The notes beneath the pieces were generated by a model. That model saw only the letters and a program-made list of their open reading frames with translations. It was not told the DNA's origin and ran no database searches. From the NCBI RefSeq assembly GCF_000422845.1, contig NZ_KE383931.1:654699-718698 (forward strand): a stretch of DNA of 64,000 bases, given 5' to 3'. Of the stretch, positions 47,934 to 59,089 are shown piece after piece. How positions within the stretch are numbered: position 1 is the first letter of the stretch; every line of letters starts with the position of its first letter. A program made the position numbers and the translations under genes. Origin of the DNA: Oceanobacter kriegii DSM 6294. GTDB lineage: Bacteria > Pseudomonadota > Gammaproteobacteria > Pseudomonadales > Oceanobacteraceae.

Positions 47934-49991
47934 TCAGACAAACAGCTCAGACAGCCAGCGATCGATCGCGATAGAGTCCCCGGCCATATCGGAGCCATAA
48001 GCCGTCGCTTCTGTACGGGCGTTAGCGTTACCAGTTACCGGAATCATAGTCGTCTGTGAATTCTCAGCCGCCTGAGTGAACCCTCGGCTTGATGGCAACA
48101 CTTCCGTCAGCAGCAATCGATGCGATACCTGCGGCGGAAAATAACCGGCCATGGCATCATCGCTTGCTGGCCTGTCATTCCAGCCCGGATAGGCATCAGC
48201 CTCTGCCAGATACACCAGGGAAAACGCCATCTTGCGCGCATGTAAGTGGTCACACACAACCTGAGCCTGAATCAGTGCCCTGGCTCCGCATGCAACCACC
48301 TGCACCTGACTGGCACAGTTGCCACGCAAACACACGGCCCCCTGCTCAATCAGCTCATTGGCTTGAGCGTGTGATAAGGCAAACGAGGACGAGCATGACG
48401 GCGCATGAATCACGTGAACCGCGCCAAATTCTCCCAGACAATGCCTGACTGCCGTCAGCACGGATTGAGTGTCCGGCACCCAGAACGAACGCACTGCAGG
48501 CTGCGACATGTCAGAGTCTGACAAGGCTATACTCGTGTCAGAGCCATCGGCCGTCACCACAATTGGAATCCCGGCCCAGCAAGGCACATCTCCCGCCTGG
48601 GAAATCCAATGAAGTTGCTGTGTTAGCGATTTAAGCAACGGCTGTAACCGATGCAGCCTGTGTGGTTCCAGCGTCAGCAGACTGATGCCGGAGCGGGATG
48701 CCAGGCAACGGCTAAAGGCTGCCACTTCGGCGTTTTCCAATACCCTGCCCGAGAGTTCCAATCCATGTGCTGCTGTTAAATCAAAGCCAAAATGAGCGCC
48801 ATGATAATTGGCGGGAAAACGTTCGCTGAATAACGGAAACGCCAGTTCGTGCGTCAAGTTGAAGACCTGAGCAGGTACCCTGGGGTTCACCTCGGCGGTA
48901 TCGGCAAAGTAGTGATCCAAAGCGCCTTTCCAGTCCGAAGCAGGCTCATCACGACCGCTCATCTGCCATTGTGTGGAAGGCCGGGTCACCGTCACCATGT
49001 CGTTCAGAAAGCGACGACGGGGCAATGCCGACCAATCGGGCAGTCCGCTCAGTGCAGAGGCAATTGCATCCGGCTCAGTTATTTCGAGCTCGTTCTTATC
49101 AAAAGCACCGAGCATGGGTAATTCCAACAGGCCTGTGCCAGCAAGCTCGGCTTCCAGCAATTGAGCGGCCAGAATGCCGAGGTCGTGGGCCTGAATAGCA
49201 GAATGACTGTGGCTTGAATCGCCTATACAGATAGCAACGGCAGCGCCTTTGCGGCTACTCTTTGAGGTTGTACCAGTATGGGCCCGCGCTTGCCCGCCTT
49301 CCGCCTGACAGTTTTGATGCAGTACATAACTGTCGTTTAACTTCTGCCTTAGATGCTCGGTATCGTCCGATGCCAACCACCATACCCGCTGGCTTTCTGC
49401 CAGAACCGGAAACTGCCATTCCGCCCCCTGCTCGACCAAACAAATGCTCGGCTGGTCTGGTGCAATCCATGGCCCGGCACTGCAATGACTGAACGTGTCG
49501 CTACCGAACGACTGTAAGAACTGCTGCCAACCCAATACATCCAGCGTGAATGCCGGGCGCCCGGGCAGAGGTCGCTGCGTCAACAACTGCCACACTTCCA
49601 ACACAGGTCCCAGCGCTGCGTCTTCAACCAGCCAGATCCGATTGGCCGGCGCCAGTCGGTTCAGCAGAAAACGTACCGCCACCATGGATGAAAGCCGTTG
49701 CAGTTGCTGGTCGTCGGTCAATGAATTAGAAGTGGCCGTTGATAAAGAGGCCGCCTGACGTTGTAAGTCTTGCAACAGTACCGACGCACTGCCCGCCAAT
49801 GCGATGATATCAACCAGAGTATGAGCTACCTGCTTGGGCGATGCTGGATGCCCTGCCCGATTCAGCAAGGCGCACAAAGCATCGACGCTGGCGACCGGCA
49901 CCAGCAGCTCGCCCAGACCGTGATCTGATGATGTAAATTCGTGCTTTAACAGGCCCATATCGATGTCCGCCAACCGTGATAATTTCAGCAT
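47934..49991 (-). CDS. Degenerate phosphoketolase-like (TPP-enzyme fold) protein
   Basis: 685 residues. Most of it I cannot align, but three blocks follow phosphoketolase order: GRVLENAEV...SRSGISLLTLEPHRL, IPIVVTADGSDTS, and the XFP C-terminal region VPDTQSVLTAVRHCL followed by QVQVVACGARALIQAQVVCDHL. The residues expected for catalysis are missing: the GDGE TPP motif has no equivalent (nearest is CIGDSSHSH near residue 255), RHGLF is SRSGIS, and the HQDPG loop is replaced by ALSDSDMS. It should therefore lack phosphoketolase activity and may have a binding or structural role. It sits downstream of pnp after a REP cluster. Confidence 0.6.
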   Translation of the reverse strand: MLKLSRLADIDMGLLKHEFTSSDHGLGELLVPVASVDALCALLNRAGHPASPKQVAHTLVDIIALAGSASVLLQDLQRQAASLSTATSNSLTDDQQLQRLSSMVAVRFLLNRLAPANRIWLVEDAALGPVLEVWQLLTQRPLPGRPAFTLDVLGWQQFLQSFGSDTFSHCSAGPWIAPDQPSICLVEQGAEWQFPVLAESQRVWWLASDDTEHLRQKLNDSYVLHQNCQAEGGQARAHTGTTSKSSRKGAAVAICIGDSSHSHSAIQAHDLGILAAQLLEAELAGTGLLELPMLGAFDKNELEITEPDAIASALSGLPDWSALPRRRFLNDMVTVTRPSTQWQMSGRDEPASDWKGALDHYFADTAEVNPRVPAQVFNLTHELAFPLFSERFPANYHGAHFGFDLTAAHGLELSGRVLENAEVAAFSRCLASRSGISLLTLEPHRLHRLQPLLKSLTQQLHWISQAGDVPCWAGIPIVVTADGSDTSIALSDSDMSQPAVRSFWVPDTQSVLTAVRHCLGEFGAVHVIHAPSCSSSFALSHAQANELIEQGAVCLRGNCASQVQVVACGARALIQAQVVCDHLHARKMAFSLVYLAEADAYPGWNDRPASDDAMAGYFPPQVSHRLLLTEVLPSSRGFTQAAENSQTTMIPVTGNANARTEATAYGSDMAGDSIAIDRWLSELFV

Positions 49992-50077
49992 AGAGGCGTG
50001 TTCGTGCTGCCCCCTTGCCGTGTATCAAAAAGCCCGGATTAATATGGATGAGTGTTGATCTGGCGCAGCCGTTGGGT

Positions 50078-50101
50078 TTCGCAGGCAAGCCAACTCCTAC
50101 A
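50078..50101 (-). repeat. REP-like element, inverted copy of 19833-19857
   Basis: On the minus strand TGTAGGAG, then TTGGCTTGCC, then TGCGAA. It differs from the copy near phoH inside one stem arm only. Confidence 0.75.
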
Positions 50102-50111
50102 GATTGAGGGA

Positions 50112-50149
50112 ATCGAGAGCAAGCTCTCTCCCACAATATTCGCCAGACC
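50112..50149 (-). repeat. REP-like element B, copy 2
   Basis: Reverse complement of 44026-44063 with two differences; the GAGAGCTTGCTCTC core is unchanged. Confidence 0.85.
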
Positions 50150-50150
50150 C

Positions 50151-50191
50151 GTTGTAGGTCAGATAAAGACGCGAAGCGGCTGCCATCTGAC
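50151..50191 (+). repeat. REP-like element C, copy 2
   Basis: 41 bases, opposite in orientation to copy 1 at 44157-44197 and differing by one base. Confidence 0.9.
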
Positions 50192-50198
50192 ACAGAGG

Positions 50199-50240
50199 CG
50201 TTGGATGGCCCTCGCTTCGCTCGATTATCCAACCTACAGG
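50199..50240 (-). repeat. REP-like element E
   Basis: On the minus strand GTAGGTTGGATAATCGAG, GCGAAGCG and GGCCATCCAACG. Terminal GTTGGAT/ATCCAAC pair. Confidence 0.8.
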
Positions 50241-50288
50241 AAAGCTCTGGGAGGTAGCTTGAGCCACAGCCCCACCAAACAGCAGCCA

Positions 50289-50324
50289 CAAAAAAACCGC
50301 CACTCTTGCGAGGGGCGGTTTTTT
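50289..50324 (-). terminator. Terminator of pnp
   Basis: AACCGCC (50295-50301), inner CTC/GAG pairing, GGCGGTT (50314-50320), with A and T runs on both sides. A second small hairpin (GCAGGC/GCCTGC, 50329-50344) stands between it and the pnp stop. Confidence 0.82.
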
Positions 50325-50367
50325 GTTTGCAGGCCCAAGCCTGCAAGGCCGTTGCTACAGCTGCAAA

Positions 50368-52476
50368 TTATGCAGGCTGCTCAACACCCTTCATGGTCAG
50401 CTTCACACGACCTTTAGGATCAACGTCCATTACGTGTACGTTAACCATCTGACCTTCTTTCAGGTAGTCGGAAACGTTTTCAACACGCTCTTCGCTGATC
50501 TGGGAGATGTGCAGCAGGCCATCTTTGCCTGGCAGTACGGTGATGAAAGCACCGAAGTCTACGATTTTGGAAACCTTACCGTTGTAGGTAGTGCCCACTT
50601 CGATTTCAGCAGTGATGGCTTCGATCATGCTGCGAGCCAGATCGGAAGCTTCTTTGCCAGCCGCGAAGATCTTGATTTCGCCATCGTCGTTGATGTCGAT
50701 GGACGCACCAGACTTCTCGGTGATGTCACGGATGGTGGCACCGCCTTTACCAATCACTTCACGGATCTTGTCGGAAGCAATCTTCATGGTGGTCATGGTA
50801 GGTGCGTTTTCAGACAGCTCTTTACGAGGTTCTGCAATCACCTTGTTCATGTCGTTGAGGATGTGCAGACGCGCAGCCTTGGCTTTCTCCAGAGCGATTT
50901 CCATGATCTGCTCGGTGATGCCTTCGATCTTGATGTCCATCTGCAGTGCGGTGATACCTTCGTCAGTACCCGCTACCTTGAAGTCCATGTCGCCCAGGTG
51001 GTCTTCGTCACCCAGGATGTCGGTCAGAACAGCGAACTTCTCGCCTTCTTTAACCAGACCCATGGCGATACCAGCAACCGGAGCTTTCAGAGGTACACCA
51101 GCGTCCATCAGAGCCAGGGAAGCACCACATACGGAAGCCATGGAAGAGGAACCGTTGGATTCAGTGATCTCGGAAACCACACGGATGGTGTACGGGAACT
51201 CATCGTGCTCTGGCATCATTGCCTGAACACCACGACGGGCCAAACGACCGTGACCAATCTCACGACGACCTGGAGTACCCAGACGGCCAGCTTCACCGAC
51301 AGAGTATGGAGGGAAGTTGTAGTGGAACAGGAATGGGTCGTCCTGGGTGCCGTGCAGGAAGTCGATCATCTGCGCGTCACGGGCAGAGCCCAGAGTGGTT
51401 ACCACGATGGCCTGAGTTTCACCACGGGTGAAGATCGCAGAACCGTGGGTGTTGGCCAGAACGCCGGTTTCGATGGTCAGCGGACGAACGGTGTCGTTGT
51501 CACGACCGTCGATACGTGGCTGGCCTTCGATAACGCGGTTACGAACCACTTCGTACTTCAGTTCGCCAACCATGTCGGCGATTTCGTCAGCGGAGAAACC
51601 TTCTTCGCCTTCAGCAGCAGCCAGTTTTTCAACGGCAGCAGCTTTCACTTCGTCCAGCTTGGCGTAACGAGCCATTTTCTCGGAAGTGGTGTAAGCCTCA
51701 GCGATGCCAGCAGCAGCTTCTGCTTTAACGGCTTCGTACAGCGCTTCGTTGCGGGCTTCAGCAGTCCAGTCCCACTTCTCAACACCCAGCTCAGCAGTCC
51801 ACTCGGAGATGGCTGTGATAGCAGCCTGGAAGGATTTGTGAGCGAACAGTACCGCACCCAGCATTTCGTCTTCGGTCAGTTCGTCGGCTTCGGATTCAAC
51901 CATCAGCACGGCGTCTTTGGTACCGGCAACCATCATGTCCAGCAGGGAATCTTCCATCTGGCTGATGCTTGGGTTGAGGATGTAGCCTTCGTCTTCGATG
52001 AAGCCAACGCGAGCGCCACCGATAGGACCGTTGAACGGAACGCCAGACACTGCCAGAGCAGCGGAAGTGGCGATCATGCCCAGTACGTCCGGGTTAACGT
52101 CTTTTTCAGCAGACATTACAGTGATGATCACCTGAACTTCGTTCATGAAGCCTTCAGCGAACAGCGGACGGATTGGACGGTCGATCAGACGGGAAGTCAG
52201 GGTTTCGTTTTCGGAAGGACGACCTTCACGCTTCAGGTAACCGCCCGGGATACGACCTACGGAGTACATTTTCTCCTGGTAGTGTACGGACAGTGGGAAG
52301 AAGTCCTGACCTGGCTTGGTGCTTTTGGCAGCGACAACAGTCGCCAGAACCTGGGTCTTACCCATGGTGGCCATTACAGCGCCGTCAGCCTGACGGGCTA
52401 CACGACCGGTTTCCAGTGTGATGGTGTCGTTACCAAACTGGAAGGTTTTGGTCTTTGCAACAGGGATATTGCTCAT
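50368..52476 (-). CDS. pnp: Polyribonucleotide nucleotidyltransferase
   Basis: 702 residues. Two RNase PH-like domains (first with [16 protein letters not shown], second with [19 protein letters not shown] and the catalytic region [17 protein letters not shown]) are followed by a KH domain ([12 protein letters not shown]) and an S1 domain ([15 protein letters not shown]). It degrades RNA 3' to 5' with phosphate. It lies downstream of rpsO, in the conserved order, but separated by a terminator. Confidence 0.98.
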   Translation of the reverse strand: MSNIPVAKTKTFQFGNDTITLETGRVARQADGAVMATMGKTQVLATVVAAKSTKPGQDFFPLSVHYQEKMYSVGRIPGGYLKREGRPSENETLTSRLIDRPIRPLFAEGFMNEVQVIITVMSAEKDVNPDVLGMIATSAALAVSGVPFNGPIGGARVGFIEDEGYILNPSISQMEDSLLDMMVAGTKDAVLMVESEADELTEDEMLGAVLFAHKSFQAAITAISEWTAELGVEKWDWTAEARNEALYEAVKAEAAAGIAEAYTTSEKMARYAKLDEVKAAAVEKLAAAEGEEGFSADEIADMVGELKYEVVRNRVIEGQPRIDGRDNDTVRPLTIETGVLANTHGSAIFTRGETQAIVVTTLGSARDAQMIDFLHGTQDDPFLFHYNFPPYSVGEAGRLGTPGRREIGHGRLARRGVQAMMPEHDEFPYTIRVVSEITESNGSSSMASVCGASLALMDAGVPLKAPVAGIAMGLVKEGEKFAVLTDILGDEDHLGDMDFKVAGTDEGITALQMDIKIEGITEQIMEIALEKAKAARLHILNDMNKVIAEPRKELSENAPTMTTMKIASDKIREVIGKGGATIRDITEKSGASIDINDDGEIKIFAAGKEASDLARSMIEAITAEIEVGTTYNGKVSKIVDFGAFITVLPGKDGLLHISQISEERVENVSDYLKEGQMVNVHVMDVDPKGRVKLTMKGVEQPA

Positions 52477-52786
52477 ATCATTTCCATTCTATTGAGATAA
52501 ATACCACTCTGTATCACCGCCGGTACTTCTAAGCATTGATCGTTTGGCTCACCTCACCAAGCACACAAAACGCGCACAAAGCGAAAAACGAGGACTGCAA
52601 CGATGCGCCCACACAGCACAATCGAAGCAGTTGAGGATTCCGGCCTGCCGGAATCAACGACAAATGGTTAGAAGCACCACCGTTCTTACGGGGTTGGCAC
52701 CACAGTGACTACAGGTTTTCAGAGAGTGTTACAGGATGTACTGCAGATACAACAAAAGCCCCGGAGGGCTTTTGCTGTAAGCGAGA
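52477..52786 (-). other. pnp leader with conserved-type hairpin
   Basis: A perfect hairpin, GATTCCGG (52636-52643), loop CCTG, CCGGAATC (52648-52655), lies in the pnp leader where E. coli pnp mRNA has the RNase III-cut stem used for autoregulation. No gene here. Confidence 0.5.
52754..52773 (-). terminator. Terminator of rpsO
   Basis: AAAAGCCC (52754-52761), loop CGGA, GGGCTTTT (52766-52773), 13 bases past the rpsO stop. Confidence 0.85.
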
Positions 52787-53056
52787 TTAGCGACGCAGAC
52801 CCAGGCGCTTGATCAGCTCCAGGTAACGGTTTGCATCTTTACCTTTCAGGTAGTCCAGCAGCTTACGACGCTGGTTAACCATGCGGATCAGACCACGACG
52901 GGAGTGGTGATCCTTACCGTGTGCCTTGAAGTGGGACTGCAGACCAACGATGTTGTGGGTCAGCAGAGCAACCTGAACTTCAGGGGAACCGGTATCGCCT
53001 TCGGCGGTTTGGTATTCTTTTACGATCTCAGCTTTCTTTTCAGCAGACAGTGCCAT
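52787..53056 (-). CDS. rpsO: 30S ribosomal protein S15
   Basis: 89 residues, normal length. [34 protein letters not shown] and [12 protein letters not shown] are diagnostic. It binds the central domain of 16S rRNA and in E. coli represses its own translation. Confidence 0.98.
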   Translation of the reverse strand: MALSAEKKAEIVKEYQTAEGDTGSPEVQVALLTHNIVGLQSHFKAHGKDHHSRRGLIRMVNQRRKLLDYLKGKDANRYLELIKRLGLRR

Positions 53057-53190
53057 GCTTATAACTCCAGTTTAATGTGCGTCAGGCAACGCCTGAGGAT
53101 TAAAAGTCACATCGTCACCATGCACATTAACAGTGGGATGTGGGTGGCAAACCGGAACAACAGCTTAATGATCCAATTGCCGATTCGGGA

Positions 53191-54156
53191 TTATGCCGAT
53201 GCTGACGGCAGATTCAATGGCATGTTTAACAACCGCGTCGGTTTTAAACGACCTTGTTGAACCTGACCGATACCCAGCAACTGCCGAGCCCCGGAATCCA
53301 AGGCCCATAATTGTACTGACGAAGCGTCTTCCAGGCTAGTACCCAACGACTGTCCGTTTCTGACTTTCAGTGCCTCGTCGTAACCGATTTCTGCCACTGG
53401 CCAGTCCGGTATCGCCGACTCGATCGGCTCCAGAATGGCATCCAGTGCTTCAAAGCCGCGTTCAGCCAGTTCTTCCAGCTGCTCCAGCGTCAGCATGTGC
53501 TGACCGGAGTATGGCCCGGTGTGAATACGATGCAACTTGCTAACGTATGCACCACAGCCGATGTCCGCACCGATGTCTTCCACCAGGGTACGAATGTAGG
53601 TGCCTTTGGAGCAGGTCACGGTGAGGTCCAGCTCATGATTGCTAGGACGGCCGTCCAGCTCAAGCTGGTGAATCTGAATCACCCGGCGCTTTTTCTCGGC
53701 AATGGCGGCGGCTTCTTCCGCACTCATGCCCTGACGCGCCAGTTCATACAATGGCTTGCCGTCCAGCTTGAGCGCCGAAAACATCGGCGGTACCTGTTCA
53801 ACATCGCCCTTGAAGCGCTCCAGCACCGCCAACACTTGCGCGTCGGACAACTCGGGCACGTCAGCCTGACTGATCACTTCCCCCTCTTTGTCACCGGTGG
53901 AACGAACTTCACCGAGATAAGCGCGGGTTTGATAGCTTTTGTCAGACTCCAGCAGCAACTGGGAAAACTTGGTGGCCTCGCCCAGACAGATCGGCAACAG
54001 ACCACTGGCTTCCGGGTCCAGAGCCCCGGTATGGCCGGCCTTGTTGGCGTTAAACAGACGCTTGACGACCTGCAAGGCACGGTTGGAAGTAATGCCCAGC
54101 GGCTTGTTCAGCAGCACAACACCATGTACGTCGCGCCCTTTCTTGCGTTTTGCCAT
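53191..54156 (-). CDS. truB: tRNA pseudouridine(55) synthase
   Basis: 321 residues. The catalytic Asp is in GHTGALDPEASGLLPIC; KSYQTRAYLGEVRSTGD and CSKGTYIRTLVEDIG are also intact. It makes pseudouridine 55 in the T loop of nearly all tRNAs. It starts 11 bases after rbfA. Confidence 0.97.
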   Translation of the reverse strand: MAKRKKGRDVHGVVLLNKPLGITSNRALQVVKRLFNANKAGHTGALDPEASGLLPICLGEATKFSQLLLESDKSYQTRAYLGEVRSTGDKEGEVISQADVPELSDAQVLAVLERFKGDVEQVPPMFSALKLDGKPLYELARQGMSAEEAAAIAEKKRRVIQIHQLELDGRPSNHELDLTVTCSKGTYIRTLVEDIGADIGCGAYVSKLHRIHTGPYSGQHMLTLEQLEELAERGFEALDAILEPIESAIPDWPVAEIGYDEALKVRNGQSLGTSLEDASSVQLWALDSGARQLLGIGQVQQGRLKPTRLLNMPLNLPSASA

Positions 54157-54167
54157 GAACTACCGGA

Positions 54168-54599
54168 TCACTCTTCTTCGTCAGCGCCAATCGGGCCATC
54201 AACGTCGGTCACATTGGTTTTCAATGCGCTGTCGTCTTTTTCACGGGCCTGACGAATCAGGCTGTTCATGTGATGGCCACGCTCCAGCGTTTCATCGTAG
54301 TGGAAACGCAGCATCGGCGTGATGCGAGTGGTCAGAATGCGCGCCAGGTTGCTACGCAGGTAGCCGGCGGCGTCATTCAGGATGGATTCGGTCTGGGCAC
54401 GAATTTCTTCGTCGGTTTCGCCCTTGGCACCCATCACGGTGAAGTAGATGTCGGCGTAGCCGAGGTCTTTGGCAACTTTTACCTGATTCAGGGTCACCAT
54501 ACCCAAACGCGGGTCTTTCATGTCGAACTGGATCATTTGCGCCACTTCGCGCTGGATTTGCTCACCCAGACGGGAAGTACGGCTGTAATCTTTTGGCAT
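54168..54599 (-). CDS. rbfA: Ribosome-binding factor A
   Basis: 143 residues from the ATG at 54599 (MPKDYSRTSRLGEQIQ), which matches the family N-terminus; a GTG at 54605 would add two residues. KH-like fold with DPRLGMVTLNQVKVAKDLGYA and TTRITPMLRFHYD. It matures the 30S subunit. Confidence 0.96.
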   Translation of the reverse strand: MPKDYSRTSRLGEQIQREVAQMIQFDMKDPRLGMVTLNQVKVAKDLGYADIYFTVMGAKGETDEEIRAQTESILNDAAGYLRSNLARILTTRITPMLRFHYDETLERGHHMNSLIRQAREKDDSALKTNVTDVDGPIGADEEE

Positions 54600-54688
54600 A
54601 TTCACTCACTTGCAGCGATGCCAGCGTTACCGGCCGAGCCAATACTGGGCGCTGCGAAAATCAAATTTTTACGGTCCATACAGACACC

Positions 54689-54711
54689 AAAGCCCGGATA
54701 ATCCGGGCTTT
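54689..54711. terminator. Inverted repeat between infB and rbfA
   Basis: AAAGCCCGGAT (54689-54699) and ATCCGGGCTTT (54701-54711) form an 11-bp stem. The T run is short, so it may be a partial terminator or an mRNA-processing site inside the operon. Confidence 0.5.
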
Positions 54712-54738
54712 GGGTATACGGTAGACGAGCTACCGGTA

Positions 54739-57552
54739 TTACAGGGTACGTGCGACTTCGCGTACGTCGAACACCTCGATCTGATCGCCTGGGCGAACGT
54801 CCTGGTAGTTCTTCACACCGATACCACATTCCATGCCCTGGCGAACGTCGGCAACGTCATCCTTGAAGCGACGCAGGGATTCCAGCTCGCCTTCGTAGAT
54901 AACCACGTTTTCGCGCAGTACACGGATCTTCTTGTTACGGTAGATGGTGCCATCGACAACCATACAGCCCGCAATCTGGCCGAATTTCGGCGAGTTGAAG
55001 ACATCACGTACTTCGGCGATACCAACGATTTCTTCACGCAGCTCTGGTGCCAACAGGCCAGCCATTGCTTGCTTGACGTCGTCCAGCAGATCGTAGATCA
55101 CGCTGTAGTAACGCATGTCGATACCGTTGTTCTCGACCACTTTCTTGGCAGCGTTGTCGGCACGAACGTTGAAGCCGAATACCACCGCGCTGGAAGCAAC
55201 TGCCAGCGTTGCGTCAGTTTCAGTAATACCACCCACGCCGGAGGATACAACGTTCACTTTCACTTCGTCGGTAGCCAGCTTCTGCAAGGAAGCCACAATC
55301 GCTTCCAGGGAACCGCGTACGTCGGTTTTCAGTACCACGTTCAGGGAAGCCTGTTGGCCTTCACCCATGCCGTTGAACAGGGCATCCAGCTTGGCAGCTT
55401 GCTGACGCTGTTGAACCTGTTCTTTCAGCTTGTCTTCACGGAACTGGGCAACTTCACGGGCCTTCTTCTCGCTTTCAACAACCATGAAGGTGTCGCCAGC
55501 GTCCGGAGTACCGTTCAGACCCAGGATTTCTACCGGGATAGATGGGCCAGCCTGATCTACCGGCTTGCCGTTCTCGTCCAGCAGCGCACGGGCACGACCG
55601 TAACAAGTACCAGCCAGCACGATGTCGCCCTTGTTCAGGGTACCGTTCTGAACCAGCAGCGTGGCTACCGGGCCACGGCCCTTGTCCAGACGGGATTCAA
55701 CGATAGTACCTTGTGCAGGACCTTCGAAGTGGGCTTTCAGCTCCAGCATCTCGGATTGCAGCAATACCGCTTCCAGCAGCTCGTCGATGCCCTGACCAGT
55801 GTGTGCAGATACCGGTACAAACGGTACATCACCACCCCAGTCTTCTGGCAGTACGTCGCGCGCGGACAGTTCGTTTTTGACACGATCGGGGTCAGCAGCT
55901 TCTTTATCCATCTTGTTGATGGCAACCACCAGAGGCACACCAGCCGCTTTCGCGTGCTGAACGGCTTCTTCGGTTTGCGGCATCACACCATCGTCCGCAG
56001 CAACCACCAGGATCACAACGTCGGTGGACTGGGCACCACGGGCACGCATGGCGGTAAACGCGGCGTGTCCTGGGGTATCCAGGAAGGAAATCATGCCGTG
56101 ATCCGTTTCTACGTGGTAAGCACCAATGTGCTGGGTAATACCACCGGCTTCACCCTGTACCACACGGGTACGACGGATGTGGTCCAGCAGCGAGGTTTTA
56201 CCGTGGTCAACGTGACCCATAACGGTAACAACCGGCGCACGGGAGCGCTCTTCGCCTTCGTAGCTTACGGAATCGGTAACTTCTTCTTCCAACTGGTTGT
56301 CGGAGATCAGCTTGGTCACCTTGTGGCCCAGCTCTTCAACCACCAGAGTGGCAGTGTCCTGATCCAGAGTCTGGTTAATGGTCGCCATAACGCCCATTTT
56401 CATCAGCTCTTTGATCACGTCACCGGCTTTCACGGCCATCTTGGCTGCCAGATCACCCACGGTGATCGCTTCTGGCAGTTCCACTTCACGGATAACCGGA
56501 GCGGTTGGCTTGGTGAATGCGTGTTCGTTGTTGGCATCCGACTGATGACGACCACGGCCGCCTTTGGCGCCCTTGGCATTCTTGCCACCACCACGACGAC
56601 GGTTCGCGCTCAGCTTGTTGCCTTCGTTACCATCAACGAAACGATCTTCACGGTCGTTACGCTTGCGGTCACCGGCTTTACCACGCTTGCGGCTGTTGTC
56701 ATCACCACGCGCCTGAGCCGCTTCGGCTTCTGCGCGTTTCTGGGCTGCATCATCCTCTGGCTTCGCACGTACCTTGGCTACTGCCGTTGGACGGCCAGCG
56801 CCTGGACGAGCAGAACCCGGACGGTCGTTGCGGTTAGCAGGACGGTCGTTACCGTTGCGTGCATCCTGACGCGGCTTGGCTTCAGCACGAGGCTTGGCTT
56901 CCACTTTCGGACGTGCAGTCGCGGTCGGCTTGGCATCGGCTTTTGGACGAGCAGTGGCCTTAACGCTAACGGTTGCTTTCGGTGTTGCCGTTGCAACTGG
57001 CTTGGCAGGGGCTTTCTTGGCCACGCTTACCTTGGCAGTTGCAGAAATAGGCTTCTTGGCCGCCGCCGCTTTGGCACGTGCATCGGCTTCAGCCGCTTCA
57101 CGAGCTGCGCGATCAGCAGCTGCCTTGTCCGCTGCGGCTTGCTGTTCAGCAGCCTTGCGGATGGCTTCCTGGCGAGCCGCTTCCGCAGCTTCTTCGTCAA
57201 CAACGCGGCGTTCAGCCTGAGCTGCGCGCGCTGCTTCCAGATCTTTTTCCATTTCGTCGCTTTGCACGTAGGTGCGCTTCTTGCGAACTTCAATGTTGAC
57301 CTGCTTCTTGCCAGCACCCGTTTTCAGCGTTTGGGTTTCCTTACGCTTCAGGGTAATTTTCTTTGGCTCTGCAGCCGGTGCCTCTTCGCCGTGGCTTTTC
57401 TTCAGAGAGGTCAACAAGCGAGCTTTTTCTTCGTCAGAAACTTTCTGGTCTGCGCCTGTCTGCGGCAAACCCGCTTCTTTCATCTGGGACAACAAGCGGT
57501 CAACGCTGGTCCCCACCACGCCGGCGAGTTCTTTAACTGTTACTTCTGCCAT
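54739..57552 (-). CDS. infB: Translation initiation factor IF-2
   Basis: 937 residues. An N-terminal IF2N module ([18 protein letters not shown]) is followed by a 300-residue Ala/Lys/Arg/Asp-rich linker with repeated AKPKAD-type units, a second IF2N module, then the GTPase domain with G1 [10 protein letters not shown]3 DTPGHAAF and G4 NKMDK. Domains III-IV complete the fMet-tRNA-binding end. It brings initiator tRNA to the 30S subunit. It starts 27 bases after nusA. Confidence 0.98.
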   Translation of the reverse strand: MAEVTVKELAGVVGTSVDRLLSQMKEAGLPQTGADQKVSDEEKARLLTSLKKSHGEEAPAAEPKKITLKRKETQTLKTGAGKKQVNIEVRKKRTYVQSDEMEKDLEAARAAQAERRVVDEEAAEAARQEAIRKAAEQQAAADKAAADRAAREAAEADARAKAAAAKKPISATAKVSVAKKAPAKPVATATPKATVSVKATARPKADAKPTATARPKVEAKPRAEAKPRQDARNGNDRPANRNDRPGSARPGAGRPTAVAKVRAKPEDDAAQKRAEAEAAQARGDDNSRKRGKAGDRKRNDREDRFVDGNEGNKLSANRRRGGGKNAKGAKGGRGRHQSDANNEHAFTKPTAPVIREVELPEAITVGDLAAKMAVKAGDVIKELMKMGVMATINQTLDQDTATLVVEELGHKVTKLISDNQLEEEVTDSVSYEGEERSRAPVVTVMGHVDHGKTSLLDHIRRTRVVQGEAGGITQHIGAYHVETDHGMISFLDTPGHAAFTAMRARGAQSTDVVILVVAADDGVMPQTEEAVQHAKAAGVPLVVAINKMDKEAADPDRVKNELSARDVLPEDWGGDVPFVPVSAHTGQGIDELLEAVLLQSEMLELKAHFEGPAQGTIVESRLDKGRGPVATLLVQNGTLNKGDIVLAGTCYGRARALLDENGKPVDQAGPSIPVEILGLNGTPDAGDTFMVVESEKKAREVAQFREDKLKEQVQQRQQAAKLDALFNGMGEGQQASLNVVLKTDVRGSLEAIVASLQKLATDEVKVNVVSSGVGGITETDATLAVASSAVVFGFNVRADNAAKKVVENNGIDMRYYSVIYDLLDDVKQAMAGLLAPELREEIVGIAEVRDVFNSPKFGQIAGCMVVDGTIYRNKKIRVLRENVVIYEGELESLRRFKDDVADVRQGMECGIGVKNYQDVRPGDQIEVFDVREVARTL

Positions 57553-57579
57553 ACGTATCTCCTGTGCCGAGTGAGTGTA

Positions 57580-59067
57580 TTAGTCGTTGCCCTCAAACCA
57601 GGGCTTGCGCGCGGTCATGATGAGCTCCGCGGCTTTCTCCTCAGTCATATCCTCGATGTCCATCAGGTCGTCGATGGATTGCTCGGCAAGATCTTCCATC
57701 GTACAGATACCCTTACCGGCCAGCACGTGCGCCAGGGCGTTATCCATACCTTCCATCGCCAGCAGATCATCTGCCGGCTCCAGCTTTTCTTCTGAAGCAA
57801 TTGCCTGGGTCAACAGCACGTCTTTCGCGCGGTTGCGGAGTTCTTCCACAATGTCTTCGTCCAGGCCATCAATTGCCAGCATCTCGTCAATCGGTACGTA
57901 GGCAATTTCTTCCAGGGTGGTAAAACCTTCTTCCACCAGCAGGATGGCAAAATCCTCGTCGATATCGAGGGCATTCATAAAGGACTCAACGTAAGCGGAC
58001 GCTTCCTGATTCTGCTTGGCAGCAGCATCTTCGATGGTCATTACATTGATTTCCCAACCGGTCAGTTCGGACGCCAGGCGTACGTTCTGACCACCACGAC
58101 CAATAGCTTGAGCCAGGTTGTCGTCTTCAACAGCGACATCCATGGTATTGGTCTCTTCATCCATAATGATGGATGCAACTTCGGCTGGTGCCATAGCGTT
58201 GATCACCAGCTGTGCCGGGTTGTCGTCCCACAGCACAATATCGATGCGTTCACTGCCACCCAGCTCGTTGGTAACAGCCTGAACGCGGGCACCGCGCATA
58301 CCAACACAGGCACCAACAGGGTCGATACGCTTGTCATTGGTTTTAACGGCAATCTTGGCGCGCGAACCCGGATCACGGGAAGCGCCCTTGATTTCGATAA
58401 CGTCTTCAGCGATTTCCGGCACTTCGATGCGGAACAATTCGATCAGCATGTCGGAAATGGTACGGCTCAGCATCAGCTGAGGGCCGCGGTTTTCAGGGCG
58501 AACGGCGTGCAGGATGGCACGTACGCGATCACCCATGCGCATGATTTCACGACCGATCAACTGGTCTTTTGGCAGCAGGCCTTCGGCGTTGTTGCCAAGA
58601 TCCACGATGACATTGTCACGGGTCACTTTCTTGACAGTACCGCTCACCAGCTCGCCAACGCGGTGCTGGTATTGTTCAACGATCTGGGCGCGCTCGGCTT
58701 CACGTACTTTCTGTACGATGATCTGCTTGGCTGCCTGTGCCGCAATACGACCGAAATCCGGGTTTTCAATCTGGGTTTCGTAGGTGTCACCTGGCTGCAG
58801 CTTTTCGTCGATTTCCTGCGCTTCTTGCAGCGTCAGTTCGTCGCCCAGGCCAGGAACAACGTCGTTGCTAACAACCAGCCAGCTGCGGAATGTTTCGTAA
58901 TCACCGGTTCTGCGGTCGATATCTACGCGAATGGTGGCTTCTTCGTCTTCGTAACGCTTTTTGGCCGCCGCTGCCAATGCAGACTCGATGGCCTCAAAAA
59001 TCACTTCTCGTGATACGCCTTTTTCGTTAGAAACCGCTTCCGCGACCAGGAGAATTTCTTTACTCAT
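57580..59067 (-). CDS. nusA: Transcription termination/antitermination factor NusA
   Basis: 495 residues from the ATG at 59067, equal to E. coli NusA; a longer frame adds 20 spurious residues. N-terminal RNA-polymerase-binding domain, S1, two KH domains ([13 protein letters not shown] and [15 protein letters not shown]) and two acidic C-terminal AR repeats that each end in EEL/AAEL helices. It modulates pausing, termination and antitermination. Confidence 0.98.
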   Translation of the reverse strand: MSKEILLVAEAVSNEKGVSREVIFEAIESALAAAAKKRYEDEEATIRVDIDRRTGDYETFRSWLVVSNDVVPGLGDELTLQEAQEIDEKLQPGDTYETQIENPDFGRIAAQAAKQIIVQKVREAERAQIVEQYQHRVGELVSGTVKKVTRDNVIVDLGNNAEGLLPKDQLIGREIMRMGDRVRAILHAVRPENRGPQLMLSRTISDMLIELFRIEVPEIAEDVIEIKGASRDPGSRAKIAVKTNDKRIDPVGACVGMRGARVQAVTNELGGSERIDIVLWDDNPAQLVINAMAPAEVASIIMDEETNTMDVAVEDDNLAQAIGRGGQNVRLASELTGWEINVMTIEDAAAKQNQEASAYVESFMNALDIDEDFAILLVEEGFTTLEEIAYVPIDEMLAIDGLDEDIVEELRNRAKDVLLTQAIASEEKLEPADDLLAMEGMDNALAHVLAGKGICTMEDLAEQSIDDLMDIEDMTEEKAAELIMTARKPWFEGND

Positions 59068-59089
59068 CTTCCAGCCTCGCTGTGCAACC

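Noticed and set aside
50323..52500. Long plus-strand frame of 725 codons
   Set aside because: Antisense shadow of pnp.
54610..57795. Very long plus-strand frame of 1061 codons
   Set aside because: It is antisense to infB, which has every IF-2 motif in the right order; the plus frame is low-complexity.
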